Source: Solibacillus sp. FSL H8-0523 (lineage in GTDB: Bacteria > Bacillota > Bacilli > Bacillales_A > Planococcaceae). Taken from it: DNA of 64,000 nt. Both the position numbers and the translations under genes were made by a program. Positions within the stretch are counted from its first letter, which is position 1. Every line of letters begins with the position of its first letter. The notes under the pieces were generated by a model, which was not told where the DNA came from, ran no database searches, and saw only the letters and a list, made by a program, of their open reading frames with translations. The DNA lies in the NCBI RefSeq assembly GCF_038051985.1, contig NZ_CP150291.1, positions 1,612,001-1,676,000 of the forward strand, in the 5' to 3' direction. Positions 54,032 through 62,454 of this stretch are shown here, one piece after another.

Positions 54032-54579
54032 AATAAAAATCGAAGTAGCATTGAAATTGTATTTAATTTAATTTCATCAAATATGTTGATGTTGGATAAA
54101 CCGTCAGAAAATTGCTGCATGACGTTTTCTAGGTTAATTTCATAGCCTTTCTGGATTGTGTCAGCAAGCAGCGAATTCATGTATTGTGGATTGTTCATGT
54201 TTTGGATAAATTCAACGTAAGGAGCAGGATCAATAAATTGGCCTTGCTCATTTCTTATGCGAAAATCTAAGTGAAAACCTCCGTTGCTGCCATATACGTT
54301 GCCGCTATTTCCAGATAATCCTAACAAGTCGCCTTGTTTAACGAAATCCCCAACCTTTACTTTGAATTCAGATAGATGACCGTACATATAAGTAAGCCCG
54401 TCAGTTCCTTTAATAATGACTGTTTTTCCAGACATCGAATTTCCATAATCAATTATTTGAATTTCCCCATCTACAACCGCTTTCAGTTGCGTTCCTTTCT
54501 CCATTGCAAAATCATAACCTTTATGTGGCGCTTTTCGAAAATGTTCGTGGCTATTGAACCGTGAAGTGATTGGGTACAT
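54028..54579 (-). CDS. Degenerate LytM/M23-domain protein without signal peptide
   Basis: 183 aa. The M23 domain starts at once: HKGYD zinc site near residue 19, later YGHLSEF, then GFHLDFR. The last motif has Asp where active enzymes have the zinc-binding His (HLH), so it is probably inactive or altered. No signal peptide or membrane segment is seen, which is odd for a wall enzyme. The C-terminal ~60 residues are helical. First gene of the membrane/FtsK cassette. Confidence 0.8.
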   Translation of the reverse strand: MYPITSRFNSHEHFRKAPHKGYDFAMEKGTQLKAVVDGEIQIIDYGNSMSGKTVIIKGTDGLTYMYGHLSEFKVKVGDFVKQGDLLGLSGNSGNVYGSNGGFHLDFRIRNEQGQFIDPAPYVEFIQNMNNPQYMNSLLADTIQKGYEINLENVMQQFSDGLSNINIFDEIKLNTISMLLRFLF

Positions 54580-54854
54580 AATATTTTCACCCTTCCTTTC
54601 ATTTCCGAAACAAACTTGCGAAGAACAAATTTAAAAATCAATTGATTTTCGTTTAAAAATGATACCCTTTTCTGACATCATTTATATGTCATTTTCGGTT
54701 GATTTTCAATTTCATTATTCCTTTATTCCCTTAAAAACACATATACCAAAACACCGTAAAATAGGGGGTTTTTTCATTGTTCCCGTGGGAATAATGGGAA
54801 TAATGCGTTTTGGGAATAATGAGGGAATAATGACGGGAATATTAAAAATCTGAT

Positions 54855-55439
54855 TTACCATTTTTCTACCAGTTCGAATAATGCTTCATTGAGGTTTTGA
54901 TCGGATGGCTTCAATTCGTCCACTATTCCAATTAAAAGTGCTGAAATAGAAAGCTGTTCCTTATTAAGAATTTCATTAATTTCCTTCATGATTTCATTTA
55001 TTTTGACCTTCTGATTTTGACCCATACTCACTTCAAGATACTCGGAAATGTATTGGCTTAAAAAATCAAAATCACTCATGGAACGTTCAATACAATAAGC
55101 AATTAGTTTTGCTGGACTCCAAGCAAGTGAAAAAGCCAACGCTCTTACAAATTCAAATGAAGTTAAATCAATCTTTACATTCACTCGCTCAAGGTTGTTA
55201 CCAGACAAAGGATAATATCCGATTGGTTCATTATTAGGGAAATATACATTCTTTTCAATTCGTATACTCCACTTTATATAAGGTGATAATTCCTCTGCTA
55301 ATTCACCCTTATTCTTTAAAGCGTGTAAGCATAAATCTCTACATATCTGCTTTACACTTCGATTAGTGACATAGCTCATTTTGTAAATTACATTTTTGCT
55401 CCTCATTTTAATGAATGGCTGCACTTCTTTATGTTTCAT
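54855..55439 (-). CDS. Hypothetical protein
   Basis: 194 aa, weak site before ATG 55439. Basic N-terminus, helical C-terminus. It lies between parR and the cassette and may be a regulator. No motif. The 275 bases to its left (54580-54854) hold no gene. Confidence 0.55.
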   Translation of the reverse strand: MKHKEVQPFIKMRSKNVIYKMSYVTNRSVKQICRDLCLHALKNKGELAEELSPYIKWSIRIEKNVYFPNNEPIGYYPLSGNNLERVNVKIDLTSFEFVRALAFSLAWSPAKLIAYCIERSMSDFDFLSQYISEYLEVSMGQNQKVKINEIMKEINEILNKEQLSISALLIGIVDELKPSDQNLNEALFELVEKW

Positions 55440-55535
55440 CAGATTTCACTCTCCTGTAAATTTGATTTGTCGATTCTCTAAGTAAGTGACTGACTTAGCT
55501 GATTCAATCTATTCGACAGCATTCGATAATATGCG

Positions 55536-55541
55536 TATAAA
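55536..55541 (+). promoter_or_regulatory. -10 of a small plus-strand unit
   Basis: TATAAA preceded at 18 bp by TTCGAC; drives the 35-aa gene. Confidence 0.35.
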
Positions 55542-55591
55542 GTTTTGGGAAATTGAACATTCTTTTTGTAGGTAGAAAGGATGTGCTTACA

Positions 55592-55699
55592 GTGGCAAAA
55601 TTTACGGATGCTGAAAAAAAACAAATTGCAGAAATTGTAAAAAAAACAAGTGACAAATACGGCTTACCTACCAAAAAGAAAGGTAGTAAGAAGAAATAG
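55592..55699 (+). CDS. 35-residue basic protein
   Basis: GTG 55592 nine bases after AAAGG. A short acidic/helical start and a Lys-rich end (PTKKKGSKKK). Has its own promoter-like and terminator sequences inside a minus-strand block. May bind nucleic acid. Function unknown. Confidence 0.5.
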   Translation: MAKFTDAEKKQIAEIVKKTSDKYGLPTKKKGSKKK

Positions 55700-55778
55700 T
55701 TATTGACCGCATGTTAAAGTATCGAGAATTAGATGCAGAATAGATGGAAGAAAATGCACCGAAATAAGCAATAAGATA

Positions 55779-55814
55779 AGACTAGAGCCATTAAGGTTAT
55801 CTAGTCTCTTTTTC
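55779..55814 (+). terminator. Terminator of the 35-aa unit
   Basis: Stem AGACTAGA/TCTAGTCT followed by CTTTTTC on the plus strand. Confidence 0.7.
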
Positions 55815-55819
55815 ATGCA

Positions 55820-56128
55820 TCAAAACCTTTTAGCATCAAAACTCAAGCGATTATTTTTATGTTGTATTGGTGTAGGGGGGGGATCTTCTACAATTGGAGC
55901 AGAGGCAGCAGGAACATGAGCAGGAGGAGCGTGTGCAAATTTTGAAAGCGTCTCGTCTAATAGCCGTTTGATGCGCATATCTAATTTTTCATTTTCCCTT
56001 TGCTGCATGTATGAGCGCATAGCAATTTTAAATAGCGTTGCGTTTGGTGTATCAGTTGCATTTAAAAATTCTTCAATATCCTTATCAGCTTTTGTAATCG
56101 TAATTTCAATGCGTGGATTCTTCTTCAA
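55820..56128 (-). CDS. parR: ParR-like centromere-binding protein
   Basis: 102 aa. The N-terminus (RIEITITKADKDIEEFL..TDTPNATLFKIAM) fits a ribbon-helix-helix protein; the tail is Pro/Ala-rich and flexible with a basic end, as in ParR proteins that contact ParM. Its start lies inside the end of parM (23-base overlap), so they are coupled. Confidence 0.85.
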   Translation of the reverse strand: MKKNPRIEITITKADKDIEEFLNATDTPNATLFKIAMRSYMQQRENEKLDMRIKRLLDETLSKFAHAPPAHVPAASAPIVEDPPPTPIQHKNNRLSFDAKRF

Positions 56129-57179
56129 TACCAGTCACTCCATTTGCTAGACCATATTTATAAAATCCTCGTACATTCGCTGTTTCACTTCCGATAACAA
56201 ACCAAGCAATCGGTATAACACGTTTGAATTCCTCTTTAATCAGTAAATTAGCAGTTCCACCTGTTACATAGACAACTTTCATTTTAGCGATTGATTTTAG
56301 TGTAGTTTTAACCGCAGTAGCAATTTTTCGTGTATATCGCTTTCGTTCCCTCATTACAATTTCCGTTAAATCTAAAAAATCACGTTTGTTTGGACTCCAT
56401 TGATACTGTTCAGAAACGCTATTTTGACGTAGTAAACGTTCCACTTCATAATCTGTTATCTTATGGCCGAGTAGTGTTACAGCGTTACGTATAGCGCTAT
56501 AAAGCGCATGTGCGCCTTCTTCTAGTTGTAAGCGATTATTTGTATCTAAATTCATATTATTAAAGGCATCAACGATTACTGTTCCACCGCCAGCATCTAC
56601 TATACCAATGTAATTATCTTCAATGTCGTTATCATCTATGATGTTTCCAAATTCATTTACCATTGCATCAATTGCTGTTCCAGTCGTTTGAGTAAGTACA
56701 TAAACATGTTTTACTAAAATGTTGTATTCTGTATCATCAATAAAGACTGTATGTTTACCTTTGAGTGATGTTTGCACTTTAGCGACAATTTCATTTTGTT
56801 CATATTCAATAGAAGGAATGCCAGTAATCACAACTACTTCAAGTTCACCATTCGTTGCTTGTTTAAAATCACGGGCCATTTCCGCTAAAGCAAAATCAGT
56901 AAGCAATAAAAATTCTAATGAGTCATAGCGATCTGTAAATGCAATTGTATCTGTAATGTGTCGATTGCTTATATCAAGCTTTTTTCCCCAGACGTAAGTA
57001 AAATCCATATCAAGTGATGAAACGTAGTCTGATGTGTTTTCTTCATTTTTAGCAAAATTTAAAATACTACGATTACCGTATTCGTTTGAATCAATAAAGT
57101 AAGATGGGTAAACTTTAATTCCTTTTTCTGACAGCATCTTCACCTGACGATTGCCTAGTTCTAATGCAAATAATTTCAA
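56106..57179 (-). CDS. parM: ParM/StbA-type actin-like ATPase
   Basis: 357 aa, TTG 57179 after GGAGG. Actin-fold motifs: phosphate-1 ELGNRQVK, phosphate-2 IVDAGGGT and adenosine motif VYVTGGTA. It polymerises to push plasmid copies apart with ParR bound at a centromere. Repeats in its promoter region fit that centromere. This gene implies low-copy extrachromosomal maintenance. Confidence 0.93.
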   Translation of the reverse strand: MKLFALELGNRQVKMLSEKGIKVYPSYFIDSNEYGNRSILNFAKNEENTSDYVSSLDMDFTYVWGKKLDISNRHITDTIAFTDRYDSLEFLLLTDFALAEMARDFKQATNGELEVVVITGIPSIEYEQNEIVAKVQTSLKGKHTVFIDDTEYNILVKHVYVLTQTTGTAIDAMVNEFGNIIDDNDIEDNYIGIVDAGGGTVIVDAFNNMNLDTNNRLQLEEGAHALYSAIRNAVTLLGHKITDYEVERLLRQNSVSEQYQWSPNKRDFLDLTEIVMRERKRYTRKIATAVKTTLKSIAKMKVVYVTGGTANLLIKEEFKRVIPIAWFVIGSETANVRGFYKYGLANGVTGIEEESTH

Positions 57180-57197
57180 TACTTTCCTCCATTCTAA

Positions 57198-57292
57198 AAT
57201 CTATACCGTATTATATGCCATGATGAATTATAAATGCCTAGTTGTACCGTTATACAATGCGGTATTTTTGACGGGTTAAAATACGGTACGCT
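57198..57292. promoter_or_regulatory. Putative parC centromere / autoregulatory region
   Basis: Four TACCG-core repeats: ATACCGTAT near 57203, GTACCGTTATAC near 57244, a GCGGTATT near 57259 and ATACGGTAC near 57281, in both orientations. TATAAT sequences on the minus strand lie among them, as expected for ParR sites overlapping the par promoter. Confidence 0.6.
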
Positions 57293-57325
57293 ATATAATG
57301 GAAGAAGGTAGTACTTTCATTTTAC

Positions 57326-57376
57326 ATAAATAAATTTTTGAAATATTGTATACATTTAAATTGTAATACGTATACT
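57326..57376 (+). promoter_or_regulatory. Promoter of the shared class
   Basis: ATAAATAAATTTTTGAAAT at 57326; TATACT at 57371, exactly 45 bp. Confidence 0.7.
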
Positions 57377-57417
57377 GATAGCACATGAATTTTAAAATAG
57401 ATTGGAGGGAGAACCAG

Positions 57418-57603
57418 ATGGAGTTAATTAAGCAGTTTGACGATGTGACAAACAGTGAGGGGGTTTATTCTCAAATTTGTAATGCTTGCGTTAATGCTTT
57501 AGCTGTTGAAAAAAACAAACTGGATTTTAATGCAGCAATCGGCATTTGTGGTGTAAAGGGTTGTAATAATGATGCCGAACATTACATTAATTTAGAAAAA
57601 TAA
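57418..57603 (+). CDS. Small Cys-containing protein
   Basis: 61 aa from ATG 57418 (GGAGGGAGAACCAG). CNAC and CGVKGC pairs may bind zinc. A longer start at 57385 lies in the leader. Function unknown. Confidence 0.62.
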   Translation: MELIKQFDDVTNSEGVYSQICNACVNALAVEKNKLDFNAAIGICGVKGCNNDAEHYINLEK

Positions 57604-57625
57604 AATTTGAATGGAGAGAGTGAAA

Positions 57626-57703
57626 ATGACTTTGATTCAAAAATATAAAGAAGAAGTTTTAAGCGATGCAGCGCAGTTTGAATTATTCTGTGTTGCAGTA
57701 TAA
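57626..57703 (+). CDS. 25-residue peptide
   Basis: ATG 57626 after GGAGAGAG. Helical, ends in a short hydrophobic segment. Next gene's site follows at once. Function unknown. Confidence 0.45.
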   Translation: MTLIQKYKEEVLSDAAQFELFCVAV

Positions 57704-57723
57704 CTAGAAAGGAGAAATAACAA

Positions 57724-57966
57724 ATGGGAAATTTAACATCAATTTCAATCACACCAGTCCAGGCGGATATAATTTTTAAAGCTTTATATTACACGGCCAG
57801 TAATGAAGGGGTAAGCATTCCCAACGAGCTTACAGAGATATTTGAGGTAGTAGCCGAGCAAAATCCAAACGACACGCATGTTTCCGATACAGTAGATGTA
57901 ATGGAGTTTTTAAGCGGTTTTATTGAAAATAATGATCCGTACAAAGAATATTTTGAGAGGGTGTAG
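57724..57966 (+). CDS. Small hypothetical protein
   Basis: 80 aa, AGAAAGGAG site. Helical, acidic. No motif recognised. Confidence 0.6.
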   Translation: MGNLTSISITPVQADIIFKALYYTASNEGVSIPNELTEIFEVVAEQNPNDTHVSDTVDVMEFLSGFIENNDPYKEYFERV

Positions 57967-57968
57967 CA

Positions 57969-58217
57969 ATGACAAGCTATAAAGATGTTTTGGAGGCAGA
58001 TGAAAAATTTAGGTATATGCTATTAAGCCGTTTGCAAAGTGACTGTGATTATTACTTAGGCTACGGGAACAGGAGCAAAAATGCATTATGGGCAGAAAAT
58101 GAGAAGGAGCAAATTAAAGTAATGAAAGAGCTGTGGAAAAGCTTTGATACTGATGAAAAGCCAGAATGGTTGACATGGGACGATATTTTGAATTATGAAG
58201 CTGAAATGATTGGATAA
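57969..58217 (+). CDS. LPD11-like domain protein
   Basis: 82 aa. The pattern LLSRLQSDCDYYLGYGNR and KVMKELWKSF...PEWLTWDDI matches the LPD11 domain of phage and plasmid polyvalent proteins, here as a free domain. Role unknown. Confidence 0.75.
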   Translation: MTSYKDVLEADEKFRYMLLSRLQSDCDYYLGYGNRSKNALWAENEKEQIKVMKELWKSFDTDEKPEWLTWDDILNYEAEMIG

Positions 58218-58239
58218 AACAATTTAAAGGAGGAGCACA

Positions 58240-58491
58240 ATGAACGCCGTTACTTTTACAACAGATTTAAACAATGAAATTAAAATGCGTGTAGAGGATT
58301 TTAAAGCTACGGTAGTGGAGACAATCGATTTTGCGATTAATGAAAAGGGGTACAACATTAACGATTTAACAATTGGTTTTATCGCGGAAGACATCACAGG
58401 TGTTATTAAAAGTTGGCACGGGAGAGAACATGACATGAATAGTGTCGGGTTGGGCATTATTAAGAAAGTTTTAATGGAGGCGCAAAAATGA
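58240..58491 (+). CDS. Small hypothetical protein
   Basis: 83 aa, AGGAGGAG site. ATGA overlap with the next gene. No motif. Confidence 0.6.
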   Translation: MNAVTFTTDLNNEIKMRVEDFKATVVETIDFAINEKGYNINDLTIGFIAEDITGVIKSWHGREHDMNSVGLGIIKKVLMEAQK

Positions 58492-58883
58492 AAAACTTAG
58501 CATTAACAGGCATTTTAGCAGTCACATCTATGTTTAGTGTGTTCCAAGTTGAGCCAGGGGTATTGGAATCTAAATATGCAGTAAATGAGCTTTGCGAATA
58601 TGTAAGCCCTAACTATTGTGGTAATAACTCGTTAACAAACGGCTTGCAGCCTAATCAGACAACTTTGTTTTATATGTACAGTAATGACACGGGCCATTAT
58701 TTTCTTGATCCATTGGCAGAATATGAAAATGTGATTTACGTGGGACGCAGCGATCATTTAGCTATACCAGATTTAACAGTTAGCGTTGAAAATTTACATC
58801 ATGGTAAACGATATATCGGTACTTTTGCTGACAATGAATTGTGGGAGCTTGTAGGGTTAACAGAAGTGACTTATGAGCAATGA
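58488..58883 (+). CDS. Putative secreted protein
   Basis: 131 aa. A short N-terminal hydrophobic segment after MKN (about residues 4-20) looks like a signal peptide, and two Cys follow (near residues 35 and 43). Exported or surface-located. Function unknown. Confidence 0.58.
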   Translation: MKNLALTGILAVTSMFSVFQVEPGVLESKYAVNELCEYVSPNYCGNNSLTNGLQPNQTTLFYMYSNDTGHYFLDPLAEYENVIYVGRSDHLAIPDLTVSVENLHHGKRYIGTFADNELWELVGLTEVTYEQ

Positions 58884-58978
58884 GGTTTAAATTAGTGCTT
58901 AAACGATAGATTTAAACAAAATAAATTATTTATGGTAAAATAAAACAGTAACTAATACCATATGGGGGAATGTTTATT

Positions 58979-59314
58979 ATGGAATATGGCAAAGCATTAG
59001 ATTTAGTAAAAGCTACTGTAAGTTTTGAAAGTGCAGCAGATGTTAATTTAGTGAAATCATTCGCGGAAGTTACAGAAACAGAAAAAGCTCTTGAAATTGT
59101 AGCGGTTCAGTATCAACAAGCCAGTGAAAGAGTTAGCGATTTTAATCTGACGGTGTTTGAATACGTGCTTGCAATTTTAGAACAAGAGGATAAAATCAAA
59201 GAAGCAGACTATTACGAAAATGAAATAGATGCGGAGAACGATGGTTTTTGGTGGATTGATGAAATTAGTAAATGGGTGAAGCTAGATTTCACCAAAACAC
59301 ATATTAATTATTAA
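58979..59314 (+). CDS. Helical hypothetical protein
   Basis: 111 aa from ATG 58979 (GGGGGA ten bases before); ATG 58970 touches the site. Acidic C-terminus. TAAAAT at about 58936 may be its -10. No motif. Confidence 0.6.
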   Translation: MEYGKALDLVKATVSFESAADVNLVKSFAEVTETEKALEIVAVQYQQASERVSDFNLTVFEYVLAILEQEDKIKEADYYENEIDAENDGFWWIDEISKWVKLDFTKTHINY

Positions 59315-59318
59315 ATTT

Positions 59319-59345
59319 CGCCCTGTTTTATACGGGGTTTTTTTT
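59319..59345 (+). terminator. Terminator
   Basis: Short GC stem CCC/GGG with loop TGTTTTATAC, then eight T. Confidence 0.65.
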
Positions 59346-59355
59346 GATTTTTGAC

Positions 59356-59417
59356 ATAAATTAATTTTTGAAATTTACGTCACATTTAGAATAAGGTGGT
59401 GTTTTTTTGCGTATACT
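59356..59417 (+). promoter_or_regulatory. Promoter of the shared class
   Basis: ATAAATTAATTTTTGAAAT at 59356; GTATACT with TATACT at 59412, 56 bp away, about one turn more than the 45-bp copies. Confidence 0.6.
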
Positions 59418-59452
59418 GTTAATACAACTTGAAGTAAAGGAGATTGAGTCAC

Positions 59453-59707
59453 ATGAATAAGATAATTTGCGAACAACTTAAAGTGCCAGAAAAAGAATTT
59501 AATGAAGGAACTAAAGCGTGGTATGATGCTATTTTCTGGGTAGACACTTTGTATACTAAATATGATATGATGCATGGTATTAAAGATCTGTTTTTTAGCT
59601 TAGTCAAAAATGGAGCTGCAACAAGTGTTAATGAAGAGCGGATTTTATTTGTGGAAAAGGTTTTAAAAATGGAAGGTCTAAAACCTATAAAGGAGAATGT
59701 GAAATGA
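59453..59707 (+). CDS. Hypothetical protein
   Basis: 84 aa from ATG 59453 (AAAGGAG). ATGA overlap with the next gene. No motif. Confidence 0.6.
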   Translation: MNKIICEQLKVPEKEFNEGTKAWYDAIFWVDTLYTKYDMMHGIKDLFFSLVKNGAATSVNEERILFVEKVLKMEGLKPIKENVK

Positions 59708-59967
59708 AAATCGTTTCAGTTAGTTTACATGCGCTATATAACCATTTCAAAGGGCAGCTAAATAATGGAATAATCGAAAAAACAATTGACGGGGAAACAG
59801 AATACTATGATTTATTCGTAAATAATCAACTGGTTTGTATGGACGGTGAAACGTGTAAGGTTATTGAAGAAAATAATAGTGGTTCTGTATTATTAAACAG
59901 CAACGGGGAGCAAGATTTTACGTTTGCGCTAACAACTGATGAAATGAAGAGGGGAGCTTATTCATGA
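59704..59967 (+). CDS. Small hypothetical protein
   Basis: 87 aa. Coupled on both sides by four-base overlaps. Beta-rich C-terminus. No motif. Confidence 0.6.
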   Translation: MKIVSVSLHALYNHFKGQLNNGIIEKTIDGETEYYDLFVNNQLVCMDGETCKVIEENNSGSVLLNSNGEQDFTFALTTDEMKRGAYS

Positions 59968-60254
59968 AAACTTATGTTGAATACTTATCAGAGGTATTGT
60001 TTGAAGCTATCCAGTTAAGCGAGTTGACAGTTGAAAAATTAAGTAACTTAGAATTAAAAAATGGTGTGTTTATAGTCAATCAAGGCAATATAAAAATTTC
60101 ACTCATGCATAAATTTGAGCCGATGGCAATTCTAAATACAGTTAGCGTTTTTGAAAAAGTAAATGAATTTATTGTGATTGATCCGTTCGGAACTATCATA
60201 CATGAAGGGGCAGCAGATGATGTAATTTCATTTGCGAATGGGTTTTATGATTAA
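59964..60254 (+). CDS. Small hypothetical protein
   Basis: 96 aa. Last gene of a three-gene coupled run. No motif. Confidence 0.6.
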   Translation: MKTYVEYLSEVLFEAIQLSELTVEKLSNLELKNGVFIVNQGNIKISLMHKFEPMAILNTVSVFEKVNEFIVIDPFGTIIHEGAADDVISFANGFYD

Positions 60255-60274
60255 GATGATATGAGAATAACAAC

Positions 60275-60337
60275 ATAAATAAATTTTTAAAATAAGCGTC
60301 ACAAATAAGTATAAAGTGGCGCTTACTTCCGTATACT
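60275..60337 (+). promoter_or_regulatory. Promoter of the shared class
   Basis: ATAAATAAATTTTTAAAAT at 60275; GTATACT with TATACT at 60332, 57 bp away. Confidence 0.6.
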
Positions 60338-60393
60338 TTTATTACAAAGGTGCAGTAAGCAGGCATCTTACTACAAATAAAGGGAGGATTTTA

Positions 60394-60630
60394 ATGGGGT
60401 TTATCTATAAGGTCGTAACAGAAGGTGGCATAAATCTTTTTGACTCAAAGGCGCAACTATTAGCTAAGTACACTCAAGTTGATACGGTTACTCGTCCTAG
60501 TGTACGCAAGGAGCTGCAAGGTCAACCAATTTTAGAAGGTTTGCTAGGGGCAATGTATGACGGTATGCAGAATGGTAAACATGTCATTCGATATGAAAGC
60601 CAGAAAGTGTACGATATGTTGTCGCAGTAA
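60394..60630 (+). CDS. Small hypothetical protein
   Basis: 78 aa from ATG 60394 (GGGAGG). A frame from 60316 would start in the promoter. No motif. Confidence 0.6.
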   Translation: MGFIYKVVTEGGINLFDSKAQLLAKYTQVDTVTRPSVRKELQGQPILEGLLGAMYDGMQNGKHVIRYESQKVYDMLSQ

Positions 60631-60663
60631 GTCATCATGAGAACTAAGAAGGGGGATATTCAA

Positions 60664-60972
60664 TTGACAAAAGAGCTTTACGTAAATTTTTACAATAAGA
60701 AAAACGGAAAGTATCTAGGGGGATATACGGTTAGAGGCAGTTTTAAAGGAGAGCTTGAAAACACATTAACTCTAAAAGCACACGATCATAATATTAATGT
60801 TTCTGACAAAGACTATTCACGCGGCTTTATCCCTAACCATAGAGAGCAATATCCCGTATTTCATGAGCATGGAAATGATTATGAGTGGTTGTCAGATGGT
60901 TGGCATAGATTTCATTCTTATTATAAAAGTGGCTTTAAAAGCGTTCCTGTAATGGAAATTATATTTGAATAA
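60664..60972 (+). CDS. Hypothetical protein
   Basis: 102 aa from TTG 60664 eight bases after AAGGGGG; an ATG at 60637 has no site. Aromatic and His-rich. Ends before a bidirectional terminator. Confidence 0.58.
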   Translation: MTKELYVNFYNKKNGKYLGGYTVRGSFKGELENTLTLKAHDHNINVSDKDYSRGFIPNHREQYPVFHEHGNDYEWLSDGWHRFHSYYKSGFKSVPVMEIIFE

Positions 60973-60981
60973 AAACAACAT

Positions 60982-61034
60982 AATAAAAAATGGAATGAGC
61001 AGCTATTATTAAGCCACTCATTCCATTTTTTATT
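60982..61034. terminator. Bidirectional terminator
   Basis: Perfect 18-bp inverted repeat (60982-60999 and 61017-61034) with A and T runs at its outer ends, between convergent genes. Confidence 0.92.
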
Positions 61035-61041
61035 GTTCAAA

Positions 61042-62235
61042 TCATTTAATTTTATCGTTAGCAGCCTCTTGTTCGTCTTGCAATACATCTTCTAAAGCTA
61101 CTTTTAACGCTGTATAGACAGCAATTACGCCACCTTCGCCGTGGCCGCCAAATTGTAGAGAACCAGATGGAGACTCCATACCACCAAAACTAGACCAATA
61201 TAAAACGTCTTGATGCCAATTTACTTTTTTGATTGCTTGATAAATATGTTCATCTTTTATCGTTAAATCGTTTTGAGCTTCATAGATAAAACGACAAATA
61301 CCTCTAAATGCAAAACCTTTAGCAGTAACATATTTATTTTTTTCATGAAGATCTTGCGGTAACGCTTTAAACATTTTATCCATCGTAGAAGTAACACGTT
61401 TTTTTGTGTTATTGTAATTTTTTTCTGTTAGGAATTCGTTGTTTACTTTCAATTCATTGTGATACAAACCGCGACAGAAATTATAGACGGAAGTTAATAA
61501 AATGGTATTCGGGTTGACAGAATGAATAGACATTTTGTGATATTCTACTCCATACTTTAATAAGTAATGGTTTTCTTCCGAAACTTCACGAGCCAATTTG
61601 CTGAATAAGTCATTTTGAGATAAACGGATTGTCGATGAGCGGCTAGGTCTAGTAGCCAACGAGTTTAGATCGAAAAATAATTGTTTCTCATCATCTTCTG
61701 AAATGCTGTTAAATAGAACAACAGGAATAACCATCTCATTTAATTCATTAAGATGACGTTCGTAAAGTTCATGCTGTTCTTTAGAGCGAGCTTTCGATAT
61801 TTTTTTCTTTAATTCATCTATTGTAGCTAGAATTCCGTAGTAACGATGTTGCCCGTCATTGATTGAGAGTTTAGATGAAACTGTATCAATGGCAACTGTT
61901 TTAGTGTTGTAGTCATAGAATACATTTCCTCTTGCCGTAACTGTTATGCCAGGGAAAAATCTCAAATTTGTTTTATCTTCAAGATAAGATAAAATATAAG
62001 TTTTTATTTGTGTGATTTTTCGGGCACTAGTAGTACGTTGAACTTCTGGAAAAACTCTTAAAAACTTTGCTAAGTCTTTAAATTGTAAGACAGCAGAAAA
62101 CACTTCTCTTCCGAATTGTTGCCCCTTGATTGCAGCAATAGTCGCGTACTGATTTATAGTTAATTCAGTATTTGCTTTAATAATTCCTTCTGTTTCAAGA
62201 GAGCCAGGCTTTTGATATAGTTCTTTTTGAGTCAT
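61042..62235 (-). CDS. DGQHR-domain (DndB-like) protein
   Basis: 397 aa from ATG 62235 (AAAGGGG). The hallmark SINDGQHRYYGI lies at about residue 125. DndB-type proteins regulate or support DNA phosphorothioation, and DGQHR proteins also occur in other DNA-modification loci. No dndA/C/D/E partners are visible. A lone copy on a phage might interfere with the host system or serve an unknown process. Confidence 0.88.
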   Translation of the reverse strand: MTQKELYQKPGSLETEGIIKANTELTINQYATIAAIKGQQFGREVFSAVLQFKDLAKFLRVFPEVQRTTSARKITQIKTYILSYLEDKTNLRFFPGITVTARGNVFYDYNTKTVAIDTVSSKLSINDGQHRYYGILATIDELKKKISKARSKEQHELYERHLNELNEMVIPVVLFNSISEDDEKQLFFDLNSLATRPSRSSTIRLSQNDLFSKLAREVSEENHYLLKYGVEYHKMSIHSVNPNTILLTSVYNFCRGLYHNELKVNNEFLTEKNYNNTKKRVTSTMDKMFKALPQDLHEKNKYVTAKGFAFRGICRFIYEAQNDLTIKDEHIYQAIKKVNWHQDVLYWSSFGGMESPSGSLQFGGHGEGGVIAVYTALKVALEDVLQDEQEAANDKIK

Positions 62236-62345
62236 ATTAATTCCCCTTTTGCTATTTTTTGTATATTGTAGCATAAACAAAGAAATAACTACAATGATTT
62301 TATGTTTTTAATTTTAATATTCTAATAATTGATTTATCTGAAACA

Positions 62346-62413
62346 AAAGAAAAAAATTAGAATAATGCATTTAACTAATCCTAAGTGTATATACTGATAG
62401 TAACGACTGTCAA
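62346..62413. promoter_or_regulatory. Overlapping divergent promoters
   Basis: Plus: a degenerate shared-class element (AAAAGAAAAAAATTAG) at 62346, TATACT at 62391, 45 bp. Minus: TTGACA at 62413-62408 and TACACT at 62390-62385 with a 17-bp spacer, serving the DGQHR gene. The two share bases, so they may compete. Confidence 0.5.
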
Positions 62414-62454
62414 AGAAAAGGGGTCAATCATAACTATTAAATGGAGGTCTAAAT

